A DNA stretch of 64,000 nt from an uncultured Litoreibacter sp. (GTDB lineage Bacteria > Pseudomonadota > Alphaproteobacteria > Rhodobacterales > Rhodobacteraceae). Location of the stretch: the NCBI RefSeq assembly GCF_947501785.1, contig NZ_CANMXB010000001.1:124001-188000 (forward strand). The letters run 5' to 3'. Shown in pieces: positions 18,613 to 26,797 of this stretch (positions within the stretch are counted from its first letter, which is position 1; every line of letters begins with the position of its first letter). Position numbers and translations under genes: made by a program. The notes under the pieces are model-generated. The model was not told the origin of the DNA and did no database searches. It saw nothing but the letters and a program-made list of their open reading frames with translations.

Positions 18613-19278
18613 ATGCGCACGGTAGTATTCGATTTGGACGGCACCTTGGCCGACACGAGCGGCGATCTTTTGGACGCTGCAAACGCCGTTTTTCGCGCGG
18701 CGGGCCATGGTGATGTGCTGGAACACCCCCGGGACGCCGGAACCGCCTTGCGCGGCGGGCGGGCGATGATGACGCTGGGGTACGAGCGGCTGGGCATCAC
18801 GTTCACCCATGACGACATCGACGCGGGCTACCCGATCTTGCTGGAGGCCTATGACAAGCAGATCGCCGACAAGACAACCCTCTACGATGGCGCGCGTGCG
18901 GTGGTCACACGGCTGAAGCTGGCGGGCTACAAAGTGGCTGTCTGCACCAACAAGCCGATCACACTGGCCGAGAAGCTGCTGAAAGAAATCGACTTCTACG
19001 ACGTCTTCGATGCGGTCGTTGGCGCCAAGACGCTGCCGGTCAGCAAGCCCGATCCCGCGCCCTACATTCTGGCGGTTGAACAAGCGGGCGGCGACGTCTC
19101 GCAGTCGGTGCTCATTGGAGACACGGCAACCGACCGCAAAACCTCGACCGCCGCAGGGGTGCCCAGCATTCTGGTCACCTTCAGCCCCGCTGGAAATTCC
19201 GTGCAAGAACTGTTCCCCGACGAGACCATCGATCATTTCGACCACCTTGATGCGGCCGTCGCCAAGCTGATTGGCTAA
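18613..19278 (+). CDS. gph: HAD-family phosphoglycolate phosphatase-like enzyme
   Basis: A 221-residue HAD hydrolase. Motif I is VVFDLDGTLADTS, motif II CTNKP, the motif III lysine SKPDPAPYI, and motif IV GDTATDRKTS. The cap is a C1-type helical insert (about 15-80). Family members dephosphorylate 2-phosphoglycolate formed by DNA repair or oxygenase activity. Start 18613 gives the short hydrophobic strand before the DxDGT motif. It converges with a 4-bp overlap on the PrpD-like gene and is divergent from glmU. Confidence 0.9.
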   Translation: MRTVVFDLDGTLADTSGDLLDAANAVFRAAGHGDVLEHPRDAGTALRGGRAMMTLGYERLGITFTHDDIDAGYPILLEAYDKQIADKTTLYDGARAVVTRLKLAGYKVAVCTNKPITLAEKLLKEIDFYDVFDAVVGAKTLPVSKPDPAPYILAVEQAGGDVSQSVLIGDTATDRKTSTAAGVPSILVTFSPAGNSVQELFPDETIDHFDHLDAAVAKLIG

Positions 19279-20582
19279 GGCGCGCCGCTCAACCCTTCGA
19301 GCAATGGAGCGATGCCCGCATCTGGCAAAGCCTCAATCGCGTCCGCAATCCGTCCTGCCCGGTCAATACCGGCCACGGGAACCGCGATACTATCATATTT
19401 CTCGCGCAACTCGCCCGCCGTCGGCGGCGCGGTGCTTTCCCATTTTGGCTCCTGCCATTCGCTCTGATGCACGTCGCCGGAGATCAACGATATCCGCACC
19501 CGCGCGATACGCTTGCCGGGATAAACCCGCTCGGCGTCTGCGTGTTCCGACATGGTCATGGCCAGCGACAACCGACGGATTTCGGGGTCGTTTAATGCGT
19601 CCTCATCCAGATCAAACGGCCCGATGCCGCCGCGCGACAACGCGATCGCAACAGGGTAGGAGGTCGAATATTGCGCCTCTTCGGTGGTCTTGGGGTCGTT
19701 GCATGCCAAACGGCAGGCGTTGTGGAACGTCTCCACCTCGATCTTGGCCACATCCGCCGCGCTGAACCCGTGCGCGCGCTGCAACCCCAACGCGGCCTCA
19801 ACTGGCCCATGCGACCAGCGGCAGGTCGGGTAGGGTTTGACGTATTGTTCCAACATGTACCAGCGCGTGCCGAGGTCCTGCCAAACGGGGCCGTCCAACG
19901 TCAACGCAGGGGCGCCGGTGAACCCCTTGGCGGCCAGCCTGACGGCGGACACCCCCGCCATAGCGCCCCAGCCTGAGCCATCCTTTAGCATTGTCGGCGT
20001 GTCGATCACCCGCATCATCTGGCTGCGCGGCCCATGATATTCGGCGATGCCCATTGCATGCGCTGTCTGTACGTCGTTCAGCCCCTGCAGCCGCGCGCCT
20101 ACGGCTGCCACGGCGACGGCCATCCACGCGCCAGAGGTGTGATAATCCGGCGTCGTCGCGTGCAGCACCGTCCCAAGGCGGGTGCCATACTCGTACCCTA
20201 GAATGAGCGCCTCCAGGAACGCGTCACCAGAACAATCTGTTGGCGCAAGCGCCATCATCCCCGGCAGCAGCGCGCAGCCAACATGGCCCTTGGTCGGGTT
20301 GGACCCGTCATGCCCGTCCAGCGCGTCGATGGTCATGCCGCCCGCAAGCGCCACGCCCAGCGGGCTGGCCGTCAGGTCCGAGCAGAGCATCGGCATCTCA
20401 CCCGCGAAATCCTCTGCCGCATGGGCGTTGATAATCCCGGCCAGCTTGGTGCGCGACCCTCCCTGGGCAATGCCGCACAGGTCCAGAAGATGCAGCTTGG
20501 CACGCGCGATCACCTCTGGCGGAGCTTTCTCCAGGGCGAAGTTTCGCAGAAAGTCGGAAGGATCAGGCGCCATATCTTTCAT
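19275..20582 (-). CDS. MmgE/PrpD family protein
   Basis: A 435-residue protein with the MmgE/PrpD fold: helical domain with DALDGHDGSNPTKGHVG and the C-terminal domain from about residue 260 with VKPYPTCRWSHG. PrpD dehydrates 2-methylcitrate; other members epimerise iminodisuccinate or act in unknown pathways. No prpB or prpC is nearby, so a methylcitrate role is not supported by context. It is divergent from an aminotransferase, with 113 bp between starts, which hints at an amino-acid-related substrate. Confidence 0.88.
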   Translation of the reverse strand: MKDMAPDPSDFLRNFALEKAPPEVIARAKLHLLDLCGIAQGGSRTKLAGIINAHAAEDFAGEMPMLCSDLTASPLGVALAGGMTIDALDGHDGSNPTKGHVGCALLPGMMALAPTDCSGDAFLEALILGYEYGTRLGTVLHATTPDYHTSGAWMAVAVAAVGARLQGLNDVQTAHAMGIAEYHGPRSQMMRVIDTPTMLKDGSGWGAMAGVSAVRLAAKGFTGAPALTLDGPVWQDLGTRWYMLEQYVKPYPTCRWSHGPVEAALGLQRAHGFSAADVAKIEVETFHNACRLACNDPKTTEEAQYSTSYPVAIALSRGGIGPFDLDEDALNDPEIRRLSLAMTMSEHADAERVYPGKRIARVRISLISGDVHQSEWQEPKWESTAPPTAGELREKYDSIAVPVAGIDRAGRIADAIEALPDAGIAPLLEGLSGAP

Positions 20583-20695
20583 GTTTCCAGAATGGGCCCG
20601 TCCGCGCTGTCAAAAATGCCTGTTTGCGACATCGCCGCCCGTTGACGCCCGCCGCTGACGCACGCAAAACTGCGCGCAGCAAAAGGATGTCTCCC

Positions 20696-21904
20696 ATGTC
20701 AGAGCGCTTCACCGGGTCCTTCACCCAGCAAGAACCGATCCCCGAGGCGGGCATCAAAGCCGCCCTGGAGGTGCTGCAGCACGGGCGGTTGCACCGCTAC
20801 AACGTGGCTGAGGGCGAGTTGGGCGAAACCGCGCTGCTGGAACAGGAATTTGCCCAGCTGACCGGTGCAAAATATGCGCTCGCCGTGGCATCTGGGGGCT
20901 ACGCGATGGGCTGCGCAATGCGCGCCATCGGTGTCAAGGCGGGCGACAAGGTGCTGTCCAACGGCTTCACGCTGGCCCCCGTGCCGGGTGCAATCGCCTC
21001 GCTCGGGGCAGAGCCGGTTTTTGTGGAAGTCACCGAAAATCTGACCATCGATCTGGACGACCTTGCGGCCAAAATCGATAGCTCCGGCGCAAAGGTGCTG
21101 CTGCTGAGCCACATGCGTGGCCATCTCGTGGATATGGAGGCCCTTATGGCCACTTGCGACGCCGCCAACGTGGCGGTGGTCGAAGATTGCGCCCACACGA
21201 TGGGCGCGGATTGGAAGGGCGTGCATTCGGGTCGTCATGGCATAATCGGCTGTTATTCCTGCCAGACCTACAAGCATATCAATTCTGGCGAGGGTGGTTT
21301 CCTGACTTCTGACGATGACGAGGTCATGGCTCGGGCCATCATGCTGTCAGGCAGCTACATGCTGTTTGAGCGCCACGCGGCAACGCCGCCGGTGGAGGTG
21401 TTCGAGCGGGTGAAATACGACACGCCCAATATCTCGGGCCGCATGGACAACCTGCGTGCCGCGATCCTGCGTCCGCAGCTGCCCATGCTCGAGGCCCAGG
21501 TGGACAAATGGAACGCCCGCTACGCCAAGGTGGAGGAGGGGATACGCAACTGCCCCGGCCTCCACGTGATCGAGCGGGCGCCTGAGGGACGCTTTGTCGG
21601 CTCCTCCATCCAGTTCCTGCTGCCCGGCTACCGGCCAGAGCAGATCGAAAGCTTCGTGCAGGGCTGTGCCGCGCGCGGGGTCGAGCTGAAATGGTTTGGC
21701 GCAGCCGAGCCCAAGGCCTTCACCTCCCGCTATGATAGTTGGAAATACGCCGCAGCCCAAAGCCTGCCGCAGACGGATCGCGTGCTGGCGGGCCTTATCG
21801 ACATGCGCCTGCCGCTGACCTTTACCTTGGAAGATTGCAGCACAATAGCGCGGATCATCACCGACGAGGCAATGACCCTGTCGCAAAGCGTCGCCGCGCA
21901 GTAG
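20696..21904 (+). CDS. DegT/DnrJ/EryC1/StrS-type PLP aminotransferase
   Basis: A 402-residue fold-type I aminotransferase. PLP contacts are seen in VVEDCAHTMGAD, and the Schiff-base lysine in SCQTYKHINSGEGGF. The family transfers amino groups onto keto sugars or cyclic ketones. ATG 20696 has AAAAGGA 9 nt upstream and is preferred over 20687. No sugar-nucleotide or polysaccharide genes flank it, which is odd for the family. The natural substrate is unknown, and the divergent PrpD-like gene is its only apparent partner. Confidence 0.85.
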   Translation: MSERFTGSFTQQEPIPEAGIKAALEVLQHGRLHRYNVAEGELGETALLEQEFAQLTGAKYALAVASGGYAMGCAMRAIGVKAGDKVLSNGFTLAPVPGAIASLGAEPVFVEVTENLTIDLDDLAAKIDSSGAKVLLLSHMRGHLVDMEALMATCDAANVAVVEDCAHTMGADWKGVHSGRHGIIGCYSCQTYKHINSGEGGFLTSDDDEVMARAIMLSGSYMLFERHAATPPVEVFERVKYDTPNISGRMDNLRAAILRPQLPMLEAQVDKWNARYAKVEEGIRNCPGLHVIERAPEGRFVGSSIQFLLPGYRPEQIESFVQGCAARGVELKWFGAAEPKAFTSRYDSWKYAAAQSLPQTDRVLAGLIDMRLPLTFTLEDCSTIARIITDEAMTLSQSVAAQ

Positions 21905-21907
21905 CGG

Positions 21908-22645
21908 CTACTTGGCGATCCGGTCTTGCAACTGGATCACGTTGTTCTCGGACAGGCGCGCGGTGCGCTGCGCTGTGGCCAATCCATGGGACCGGCTGGC
22001 CACGCGTCCGGGTCCGATGGCCCGAACCCCGTCCAAGTCGGCCCCGCCAGAGAGGTTGGCCATGACAGCCTTCGCCCCGCTGCGGGCCGCTAGCATGCCA
22101 CCTGCGAACGTGCCGGATCCTGGGAAGACCGGCGTGCCGCCAAAGACGGTGCGGGGGCGTGCTTTGGACTGTCGCTCCGCCACGACACCTTGCGCGGCAT
22201 AATATGTGCGGTTGTGTTCTTCGACGACGCGCTTCAGGTCGCCCGGCGCATATGTATGCGCATCAGCCAGCCCCATGGCCCGCGCGCATAGCTTCGAGCA
22301 GAACCAGCGGTCCGGCGTGTGGCGGCGCATGTTGACCAGCTGGGTCATCAAGAGCCCCCAATAGTCGTAGCCTTTGCCAAGATGGCGCAGCGCGCGTTCG
22401 AATGTGTCCTGCGGTGCCCATGGCACCGGAACGAACTCGTAAGCTCCGGCTCGGAAGGTGACGTCATGCGTATATACGCCGCCATGTTTTCCGGCGGCGG
22501 AGATGCAACGATATGTGTCTCCGGGGAGGGGCGGTCGGTCACTAATAAATAATTCACAATGCGAAAACTCGGAGCGTGTGATGCGTTGAACGAGCGTATC
22601 GCTTAAAAACCGGCCCTCGCCTCTGTAGAAGGCAAGGTAGATCAT
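21908..22645 (-). CDS. permuted papain-like (YiiX/NlpC-P60 superfamily) protein
   Basis: A 245-residue protein. Its conserved part (1-150) has the circularly permuted papain arrangement: His in SEFSHCELFI near residue 28 and catalytic Cys in WFCSKLCARAMG near 117. Such proteins hydrolyse amide or lipid-ester bonds. The last 90 residues are Gly/Ala/Arg-rich and look disordered. There is no signal peptide, so it should act in the cytoplasm. Its 3' end lies 3 bp from the converging aminotransferase. A second member of the superfamily is cut by the right window edge. Confidence 0.75.
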   Translation of the reverse strand: MIYLAFYRGEGRFLSDTLVQRITRSEFSHCELFISDRPPLPGDTYRCISAAGKHGGVYTHDVTFRAGAYEFVPVPWAPQDTFERALRHLGKGYDYWGLLMTQLVNMRRHTPDRWFCSKLCARAMGLADAHTYAPGDLKRVVEEHNRTYYAAQGVVAERQSKARPRTVFGGTPVFPGSGTFAGGMLAARSGAKAVMANLSGGADLDGVRAIGPGRVASRSHGLATAQRTARLSENNVIQLQDRIAK

Positions 22646-22911
22646 GATTTTGTCGTGGTCCCAGGTGTTAATGTGTCAAAAATGGGGCAGATACTATCCA
22701 CAGGCAAGAAAAAACTAAGAAATTGTTAAGGTTACGCGGAATCGCGTTAACGAAGTAACGGCCATTATTTGGACATAATTCACCGGATGGCTCTCGGCCA
22801 TCGGGCAGAACCGCGCAGATGACGTGCGCGGAACGCTTATTTTGCTGGCTCAAACCGGATTGTCTGGCGATATCAGTGGCTTCGGGGTTTCCGAATGTGG
22901 GCTTCGGGCGA

Positions 22912-22936
22912 GGTTAACATTGGTTAACTGGTTAAC
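22912..22936. repeat. three closely spaced GGTTAAC repeats
   Basis: GGTTAAC starts at 22912, 22922 and 22930, and each copy contains the palindrome GTTAAC. Gaps between TTAA cores are 6 and 4 nt, which do not fit the TTAA-N7-TTAA site of CtrA. It may be a binding array for another regulator. Confidence 0.5.
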
Positions 22937-23017
22937 GGTCTCTTCCCCTGGAATCGCACCCCAAAGGTTAATAGGGCGCATATTGTCGTTGACCTCGGGG
23001 GGGATTCGCATGTTATA

Positions 23018-23031
23018 TGAACGCATGTTCA
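23018..23031. promoter_or_regulatory. palindromic operator candidate upstream of liuA
   Basis: TGAAC-GCAT-GTTCA is a perfect 5-4-5 inverted repeat ending 20 nt before the liuA start codon. Bound protein would block the promoter or early transcription. The liu operon of proteobacteria is often controlled by a MerR or TetR-type regulator; none is encoded in this window, so the cognate protein is unknown. Confidence 0.45.
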
Positions 23032-23051
23032 ATTAATTGGAGCGATCCGCC

Positions 23052-24215
23052 ATGTTCACCGCCTCAATGACGTTCGACCTGGGCGAAGATGTTAATGCGC
23101 TGCGCGATATGGTGCACCGCTGGGCGCAGGATCGCGTCGCTCCCATGGCCGCCGAGATCGACAAAACCAACGCCTTCCCGCCCGAACTGTGGACCGAGAT
23201 GGGCGAGCTGGGCCTGTTGGGCATCACCGTGGATGAGCAATATGGCGGTGCGGGCATGTCCTACCTCGCCCACGTCATCGCGGTCGAAGAAATTGCGCGC
23301 GCCTCCGCCTCGGTATCGCTCAGCTACGGCGCGCATTCCAATCTTTGTGTCAACCAGATCAAGCTGAACGGCACGGAAGAGCAGAAGCAAAAGTACCTCC
23401 CCAAGCTCGTCGCGGGCGCCCATGTTGGGGCGCTTGCGATGAGCGAGGCAGGGGCGGGGTCAGACGTCGTTTCGATGAAGCTGAAGGCTGAGAAACGCAA
23501 CGACCACTTCCGCCTGACCGGCAACAAATATTGGATCACCAACGGCCCAGACGCCTCCACGCTAGTGGTATATGCCAAAACTGACCCGGATGCGGGCAGC
23601 AAAGGCATCACCGCCTTCCTGATCGACAAGGACATGAAGGGGTTCTCCACCTCGCCGCATTTCGACAAGCTCGGCATGCGCGGGTCCAACACGGCCGAGC
23701 TGATCTTTGATGACGTCGAGGTTCCGTTCGAAAATGTGCTGGGCGAGGAGGGCCGCGGCGTGCGCGTGCTGATGTCCGGCCTCGATTATGAACGCGTGGT
23801 GCTTGCGGGCATCGGTACCGGCATCATGGCCGCCTGCATGGACGCGATCATGCCGTACATGGCGGAGCGCAAGCAGTTCGGCGAGCCCATCGGGTCCTTC
23901 CAGCTGATGCAGGGCAAAATCGCAGACATGTACACCGCGATGAACACTGCGCGGGCTTACGTCTACGAGGTCGCCAAGGCCTGCGATGCAGGCACCGTCA
24001 CCCGTCAGGACGCCGCCGCCTGCTGTCTTTATGCGTCCGAGCAAGCCATGGTCCAGGCCCACCAGGCCGTGCAGGCCATGGGCGGCGCGGGATTCCTGAA
24101 CGACGCGCCTGTGGCGCGCCTGTTCCGCGACGCCAAGCTGATGGAGATCGGCGCGGGCACATCTGAAATCAGGCGCATGCTCGTTGGCCGCGAATTGGTG
24201 GGGGCGATGGGGTGA
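23052..24215 (+). CDS. liuA: isovaleryl-CoA dehydrogenase
   Basis: A 387-residue acyl-CoA dehydrogenase. FAD and substrate loops are seen in [17 protein letters not shown] and YWITNGPDA. The catalytic glutamate sits in [11 protein letters not shown], the position special to isovaleryl-CoA dehydrogenases rather than the C-terminal site of most family members. It oxidises isovaleryl-CoA to 3-methylcrotonyl-CoA, the first committed step of the leucine branch. ATG 23052 has GGAG 9 nt upstream. It is the first gene of the liu operon. Confidence 0.96.
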   Translation: MFTASMTFDLGEDVNALRDMVHRWAQDRVAPMAAEIDKTNAFPPELWTEMGELGLLGITVDEQYGGAGMSYLAHVIAVEEIARASASVSLSYGAHSNLCVNQIKLNGTEEQKQKYLPKLVAGAHVGALAMSEAGAGSDVVSMKLKAEKRNDHFRLTGNKYWITNGPDASTLVVYAKTDPDAGSKGITAFLIDKDMKGFSTSPHFDKLGMRGSNTAELIFDDVEVPFENVLGEEGRGVRVLMSGLDYERVVLAGIGTGIMAACMDAIMPYMAERKQFGEPIGSFQLMQGKIADMYTAMNTARAYVYEVAKACDAGTVTRQDAAACCLYASEQAMVQAHQAVQAMGGAGFLNDAPVARLFRDAKLMEIGAGTSEIRRMLVGRELVGAMG

Positions 24216-24568
24216 GAGCTCGCCTGCGCGCATTCCACTACGCAGGCATCGCGCTGATGGCGCTGTTTGCGCTGTTGGCCGCGTTGCAGTACCAGCGCGC
24301 CGCGCTGCAGATCACGGAAACCCAAATCATCGAAACCTATGCGTCCCAATATCTGGCCACGGCCCCCAAAGGCGCAAAACTGACCGATTGCAAGGCCAAA
24401 CCAGGTCCACAAAGCCACATCCGGATGGTTGTCATTTGCGGCCCCGCCCGATTTGATGCCGACCGACATTACGAATATCACGTCGGCCCGCTGGGCGGGC
24501 TTATTGTCAAACACGGGCCCGGTGACTGGGTCACGCAAGAGCCCGTCGCAGGACGCGACGCGGCCTGA
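24212..24568 (+). CDS. small membrane-anchored protein in the liu operon
   Basis: A 118-residue protein starting at GTG 24212 and overlapping the liuA stop by 4 bp, so translationally coupled. One N-terminal membrane helix (about residues 9-28) is followed by a soluble part of about 85 residues, probably periplasmic, with cysteines near 59 and 75. No family recognised. The coupling to liuA suggests co-expression, but a role in leucine degradation is not evident. Confidence 0.65.
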   Translation: MRARLRAFHYAGIALMALFALLAALQYQRAALQITETQIIETYASQYLATAPKGAKLTDCKAKPGPQSHIRMVVICGPARFDADRHYEYHVGPLGGLIVKHGPGDWVTQEPVAGRDAA

Positions 24569-24584
24569 CGGACAAGGAAAAACG

Positions 24585-25082
24585 ATGCTGAAACCCACCC
24601 TGTCGGCGGCCCTGGCTGCCCTGATTTTCACCACCCAGCTGCACGCAGCTGAGGACCCGATCGTGGCCGAGGAAAAGTTGCTCGTTCTGGGCTGCCTTGA
24701 GCAGATGGAGAACGGAACCTCCTGGCCCGAATGTGTAAGCCTGATGTTCCAGCCCTGCGCCGACGAGGCGCCGGGGTCGGACCCGCATGCCGCCTGCCTG
24801 AGCGATGAGCGTGAAGGCTGGTCGATGACCGTGCAGAACCTGCAGGCCAAGCTCATCGAGGGCGTGACGCCGGAGGGCCGTATTCAGATCATCGATCTGA
24901 TGGGGCTATGGGGCAGCTACGTCGTGCAACAATGCAACCAGGTGGCCGCGACCAAGGAAACCGGCGCTGAGAGCGCGCGGCTGGGCTGTGAAATCAGCGA
25001 GTTTGCGGGTCTGGCAGGCGAATTCGCCGCCTGTCTTGAGGGGCGTTCCACCGCTGAATACTGCGAGTTCAAAGAAGAGTAG
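24585..25082 (+). CDS. small exported Cys-rich protein, possibly LprI/DUF1311-like
   Basis: A 165-residue protein with signal peptide [21 protein letters not shown], cleaved near residue 21. The mature part has eight cysteines, spaced in pairs as in disulfide-rich periplasmic proteins. The helical stretch [15 protein letters not shown] resembles the W..yRd..C pattern of LprI/DUF1311 proteins; this assignment is tentative. ATG 24585 has AAGGAAA upstream. It lies 16 bp after the previous gene and 2 bp before liuB, so it is part of the operon. Confidence 0.65.
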   Translation: MLKPTLSAALAALIFTTQLHAAEDPIVAEEKLLVLGCLEQMENGTSWPECVSLMFQPCADEAPGSDPHAACLSDEREGWSMTVQNLQAKLIEGVTPEGRIQIIDLMGLWGSYVVQQCNQVAATKETGAESARLGCEISEFAGLAGEFAACLEGRSTAEYCEFKEE

Positions 25083-25084
25083 CC

Positions 25085-26698
25085 ATGAAACTGACCTCCG
25101 CTATATCCCCCTCATCCGAGGAATTCCGCACCAATGAAGCGGCCAATCTGGCCGCATTGGAGGTCGTGCGCGAGGCCGCTGAACATGCGGCGCTGGGCGG
25201 CGGGGAGCGCGCGCGCGACCGGCATCTATCGCGCGGCAAGATGTTGCCGCGCGACCGGGTGGCGAACCTGCTGGATGCGGGCTCGCCCTTCCTGGAGGTC
25301 GGCGCGACGGCGGCGCATGGCATGTATGACGGCGCCGGCCCCTGCGCGGGGGTGATCGCGGGGGTCGGCTATGTCTCCGGCAAAATGGTGATGGTGGTCT
25401 GCAACGATGCCACCGTGAAGGGCGGCACCTACTACCCGATGACCGTCAAAAAGCACCTCCGCGCGCAGGAGATCGCCGAGGAAAATCATCTGCCTTGCAT
25501 CTATCTGGTCGACAGTGGCGGCGCGAACCTGCCCAACCAGGACGAGGTCTTCCCCGACCGCGACCATTTCGGCCGGATATTCTACAATCAGGCCCGCATG
25601 TCGGCCAAAGGCATCGCGCAAATCGCCGTGGTCATGGGGTCATGCACCGCAGGCGGGGCCTATGTGCCGGCCATGTCGGATGTGACGATCATCGTCAAAG
25701 AGCAGGGCACCATTTTTCTTGCAGGCCCTCCTCTTGTGAAGGCCGCGACGGGCGAGGTTGTCAGCTCCGAAGATCTGGGTGGCGGCGACGTGCACACCCG
25801 TTTGTCGGGCGTGGCGGATTACCTGGCGGAGGATGACGCGCATGCTTTGGCTCTCGCTCGGGAAGCGATGAAGTCCGTGCAAGCAGGCGATGGGCCGTCC
25901 AAATCATACAATGCGCCGCAAGGCTTTGATGAACCGGTCTATGACCCCGCCGACCTGCTTGGCGTCGTGCCGGCGGCATTGACCACGCCATATGACATCC
26001 GCGAGGTCATCATGCGCGTCGTCGACGGCTCGCGGTTTGACGAATTCAAGGCCCGGTTTGGCGAGACTTTGGTCACCGGATTTGCCGAGATCTGCGGCAT
26101 GCAGGTGGGCATCATCGCCAATAACGGCGTGCTGTTTTCCGAGGCCGCGCAGAAGGGCGCGCATTTTGTGGAACTGTGTTCCCAGCGTCGTATCCCGCTG
26201 GTTTTCCTGCAAAATATCACGGGCTTCATGGTCGGCCGGAAGTATGAAAACGAAGGCATAGCGCGGCATGGGGCCAAGATGGTGACGGCCGTGGCGACGA
26301 CCTCTGTGCCCAAGATCACCATGGTGGTGGGCGGCTCTTTTGGAGCCGGAAATTATGGCATGTCTGGAAGGGCTTACGGGCCGCGCTTCATGTGGTCCTG
26401 GCCCAATTCCCGCATCTCCGTCATGGGCGGCGAGCAGGCCGCAGGCGTGCTGGCAACTGTGAGGCGCGACGGCATCGAACGCAAAGGCGACAGCTGGTCC
26501 GAGGCCGAAGAAGCCAAGTTCAAACAACCGGTTATCGACCAGTTTGAAAGCCAGTCGCACCCGCTTTACGCCTCGGCGCGGCTTTGGGATGACGGCGTGG
26601 TCGACCCGCGAAAAGCGCGCGACGTCCTGGCCCTGTCATTGAAAGCGGCCCTGTGCGCCCCGATCAAGGAGACACGTTTCGGCGTGTTCCGCATGTGA
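25085..26698 (+). CDS. liuB: methylcrotonyl-CoA carboxylase, carboxyltransferase (beta) subunit
   Basis: A 537-residue carboxyltransferase with two crotonase-like halves. The oxyanion holes are formed around [13 protein letters not shown] (N half) and [20 protein letters not shown] (C half). It transfers carboxyl from biotin to 3-methylcrotonyl-CoA to give 3-methylglutaconyl-CoA. Length and the [19 protein letters not shown] segment match 3-methylcrotonyl-CoA rather than propionyl-CoA carboxylases. It is followed by a 99-bp gap with a double hairpin before the alpha subunit. Confidence 0.96.
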   Translation: MKLTSAISPSSEEFRTNEAANLAALEVVREAAEHAALGGGERARDRHLSRGKMLPRDRVANLLDAGSPFLEVGATAAHGMYDGAGPCAGVIAGVGYVSGKMVMVVCNDATVKGGTYYPMTVKKHLRAQEIAEENHLPCIYLVDSGGANLPNQDEVFPDRDHFGRIFYNQARMSAKGIAQIAVVMGSCTAGGAYVPAMSDVTIIVKEQGTIFLAGPPLVKAATGEVVSSEDLGGGDVHTRLSGVADYLAEDDAHALALAREAMKSVQAGDGPSKSYNAPQGFDEPVYDPADLLGVVPAALTTPYDIREVIMRVVDGSRFDEFKARFGETLVTGFAEICGMQVGIIANNGVLFSEAAQKGAHFVELCSQRRIPLVFLQNITGFMVGRKYENEGIARHGAKMVTAVATTSVPKITMVVGGSFGAGNYGMSGRAYGPRFMWSWPNSRISVMGGEQAAGVLATVRRDGIERKGDSWSEAEEAKFKQPVIDQFESQSHPLYASARLWDDGVVDPRKARDVLALSLKAALCAPIKETRFGVFRM

Positions 26699-26705
26699 GG
26701 GGGGC

Positions 26706-26750
26706 AAAAATCTTGAAGAAAGATTTTTACGAATTTTCGGGGAAAATTCG
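26706..26750 (+). repeat. tandem double hairpin inside the liu operon
   Basis: Stem 1 pairs 26706-26714 with 26720-26728 (9 bp, loop GAAGA). Stem 2 pairs 26730-26738 with 26742-26750 (9 bp, loop GGG). CCTCCGGCGGG follows at 26753-26763. The layout matches the element at 4003-4050: GAA-type loop, 1-2 nt spacer, G-rich triloop, then GCGCCT. The stem sequences differ throughout. Between liuB and liuD it could attenuate or process the transcript. Confidence 0.7.
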
Positions 26751-26797
26751 CGCCTCCGGCGGGCATATTTTTGGCAGAAAGAAGCAGGGCATTCGTG

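Larger units (their letters stand above)
22646..23051. promoter_or_regulatory. 406-bp divergent intergenic region before liuA
   Basis: No convincing gene is seen. The stretch is less GC-rich than the flanks. It contains two hairpins in tandem (22783-22805, with GATGGC/GCCATC; 22811-22831, a perfect 7-bp CCGCGCA/TGCGCGG stem). Three GGTTAAC repeats start at 22912, 22922 and 22930. A symmetrical operator-like site lies at 23018-23031. It must hold the promoters of the papain-like gene and of the liu operon. A small RNA covering the hairpins is possible but unproven. Confidence 0.5.

Noticed and set aside
22668-22853. 61-codon minus-strand frame in the divergent region before liuA
   Set aside because: No ribosome-binding site, no family, and it spans two hairpins; treated as non-coding.
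22912-22936. CtrA-type binding site
   Set aside because: TTAA cores are 6 and 4 nt apart rather than the required 7.
23018-23031. LexA (SOS) box upstream of liuA
   Set aside because: The alphaproteobacterial LexA site is a GTTC direct repeat with 7-nt spacing; here the halves are inverted with 4 nt between them.
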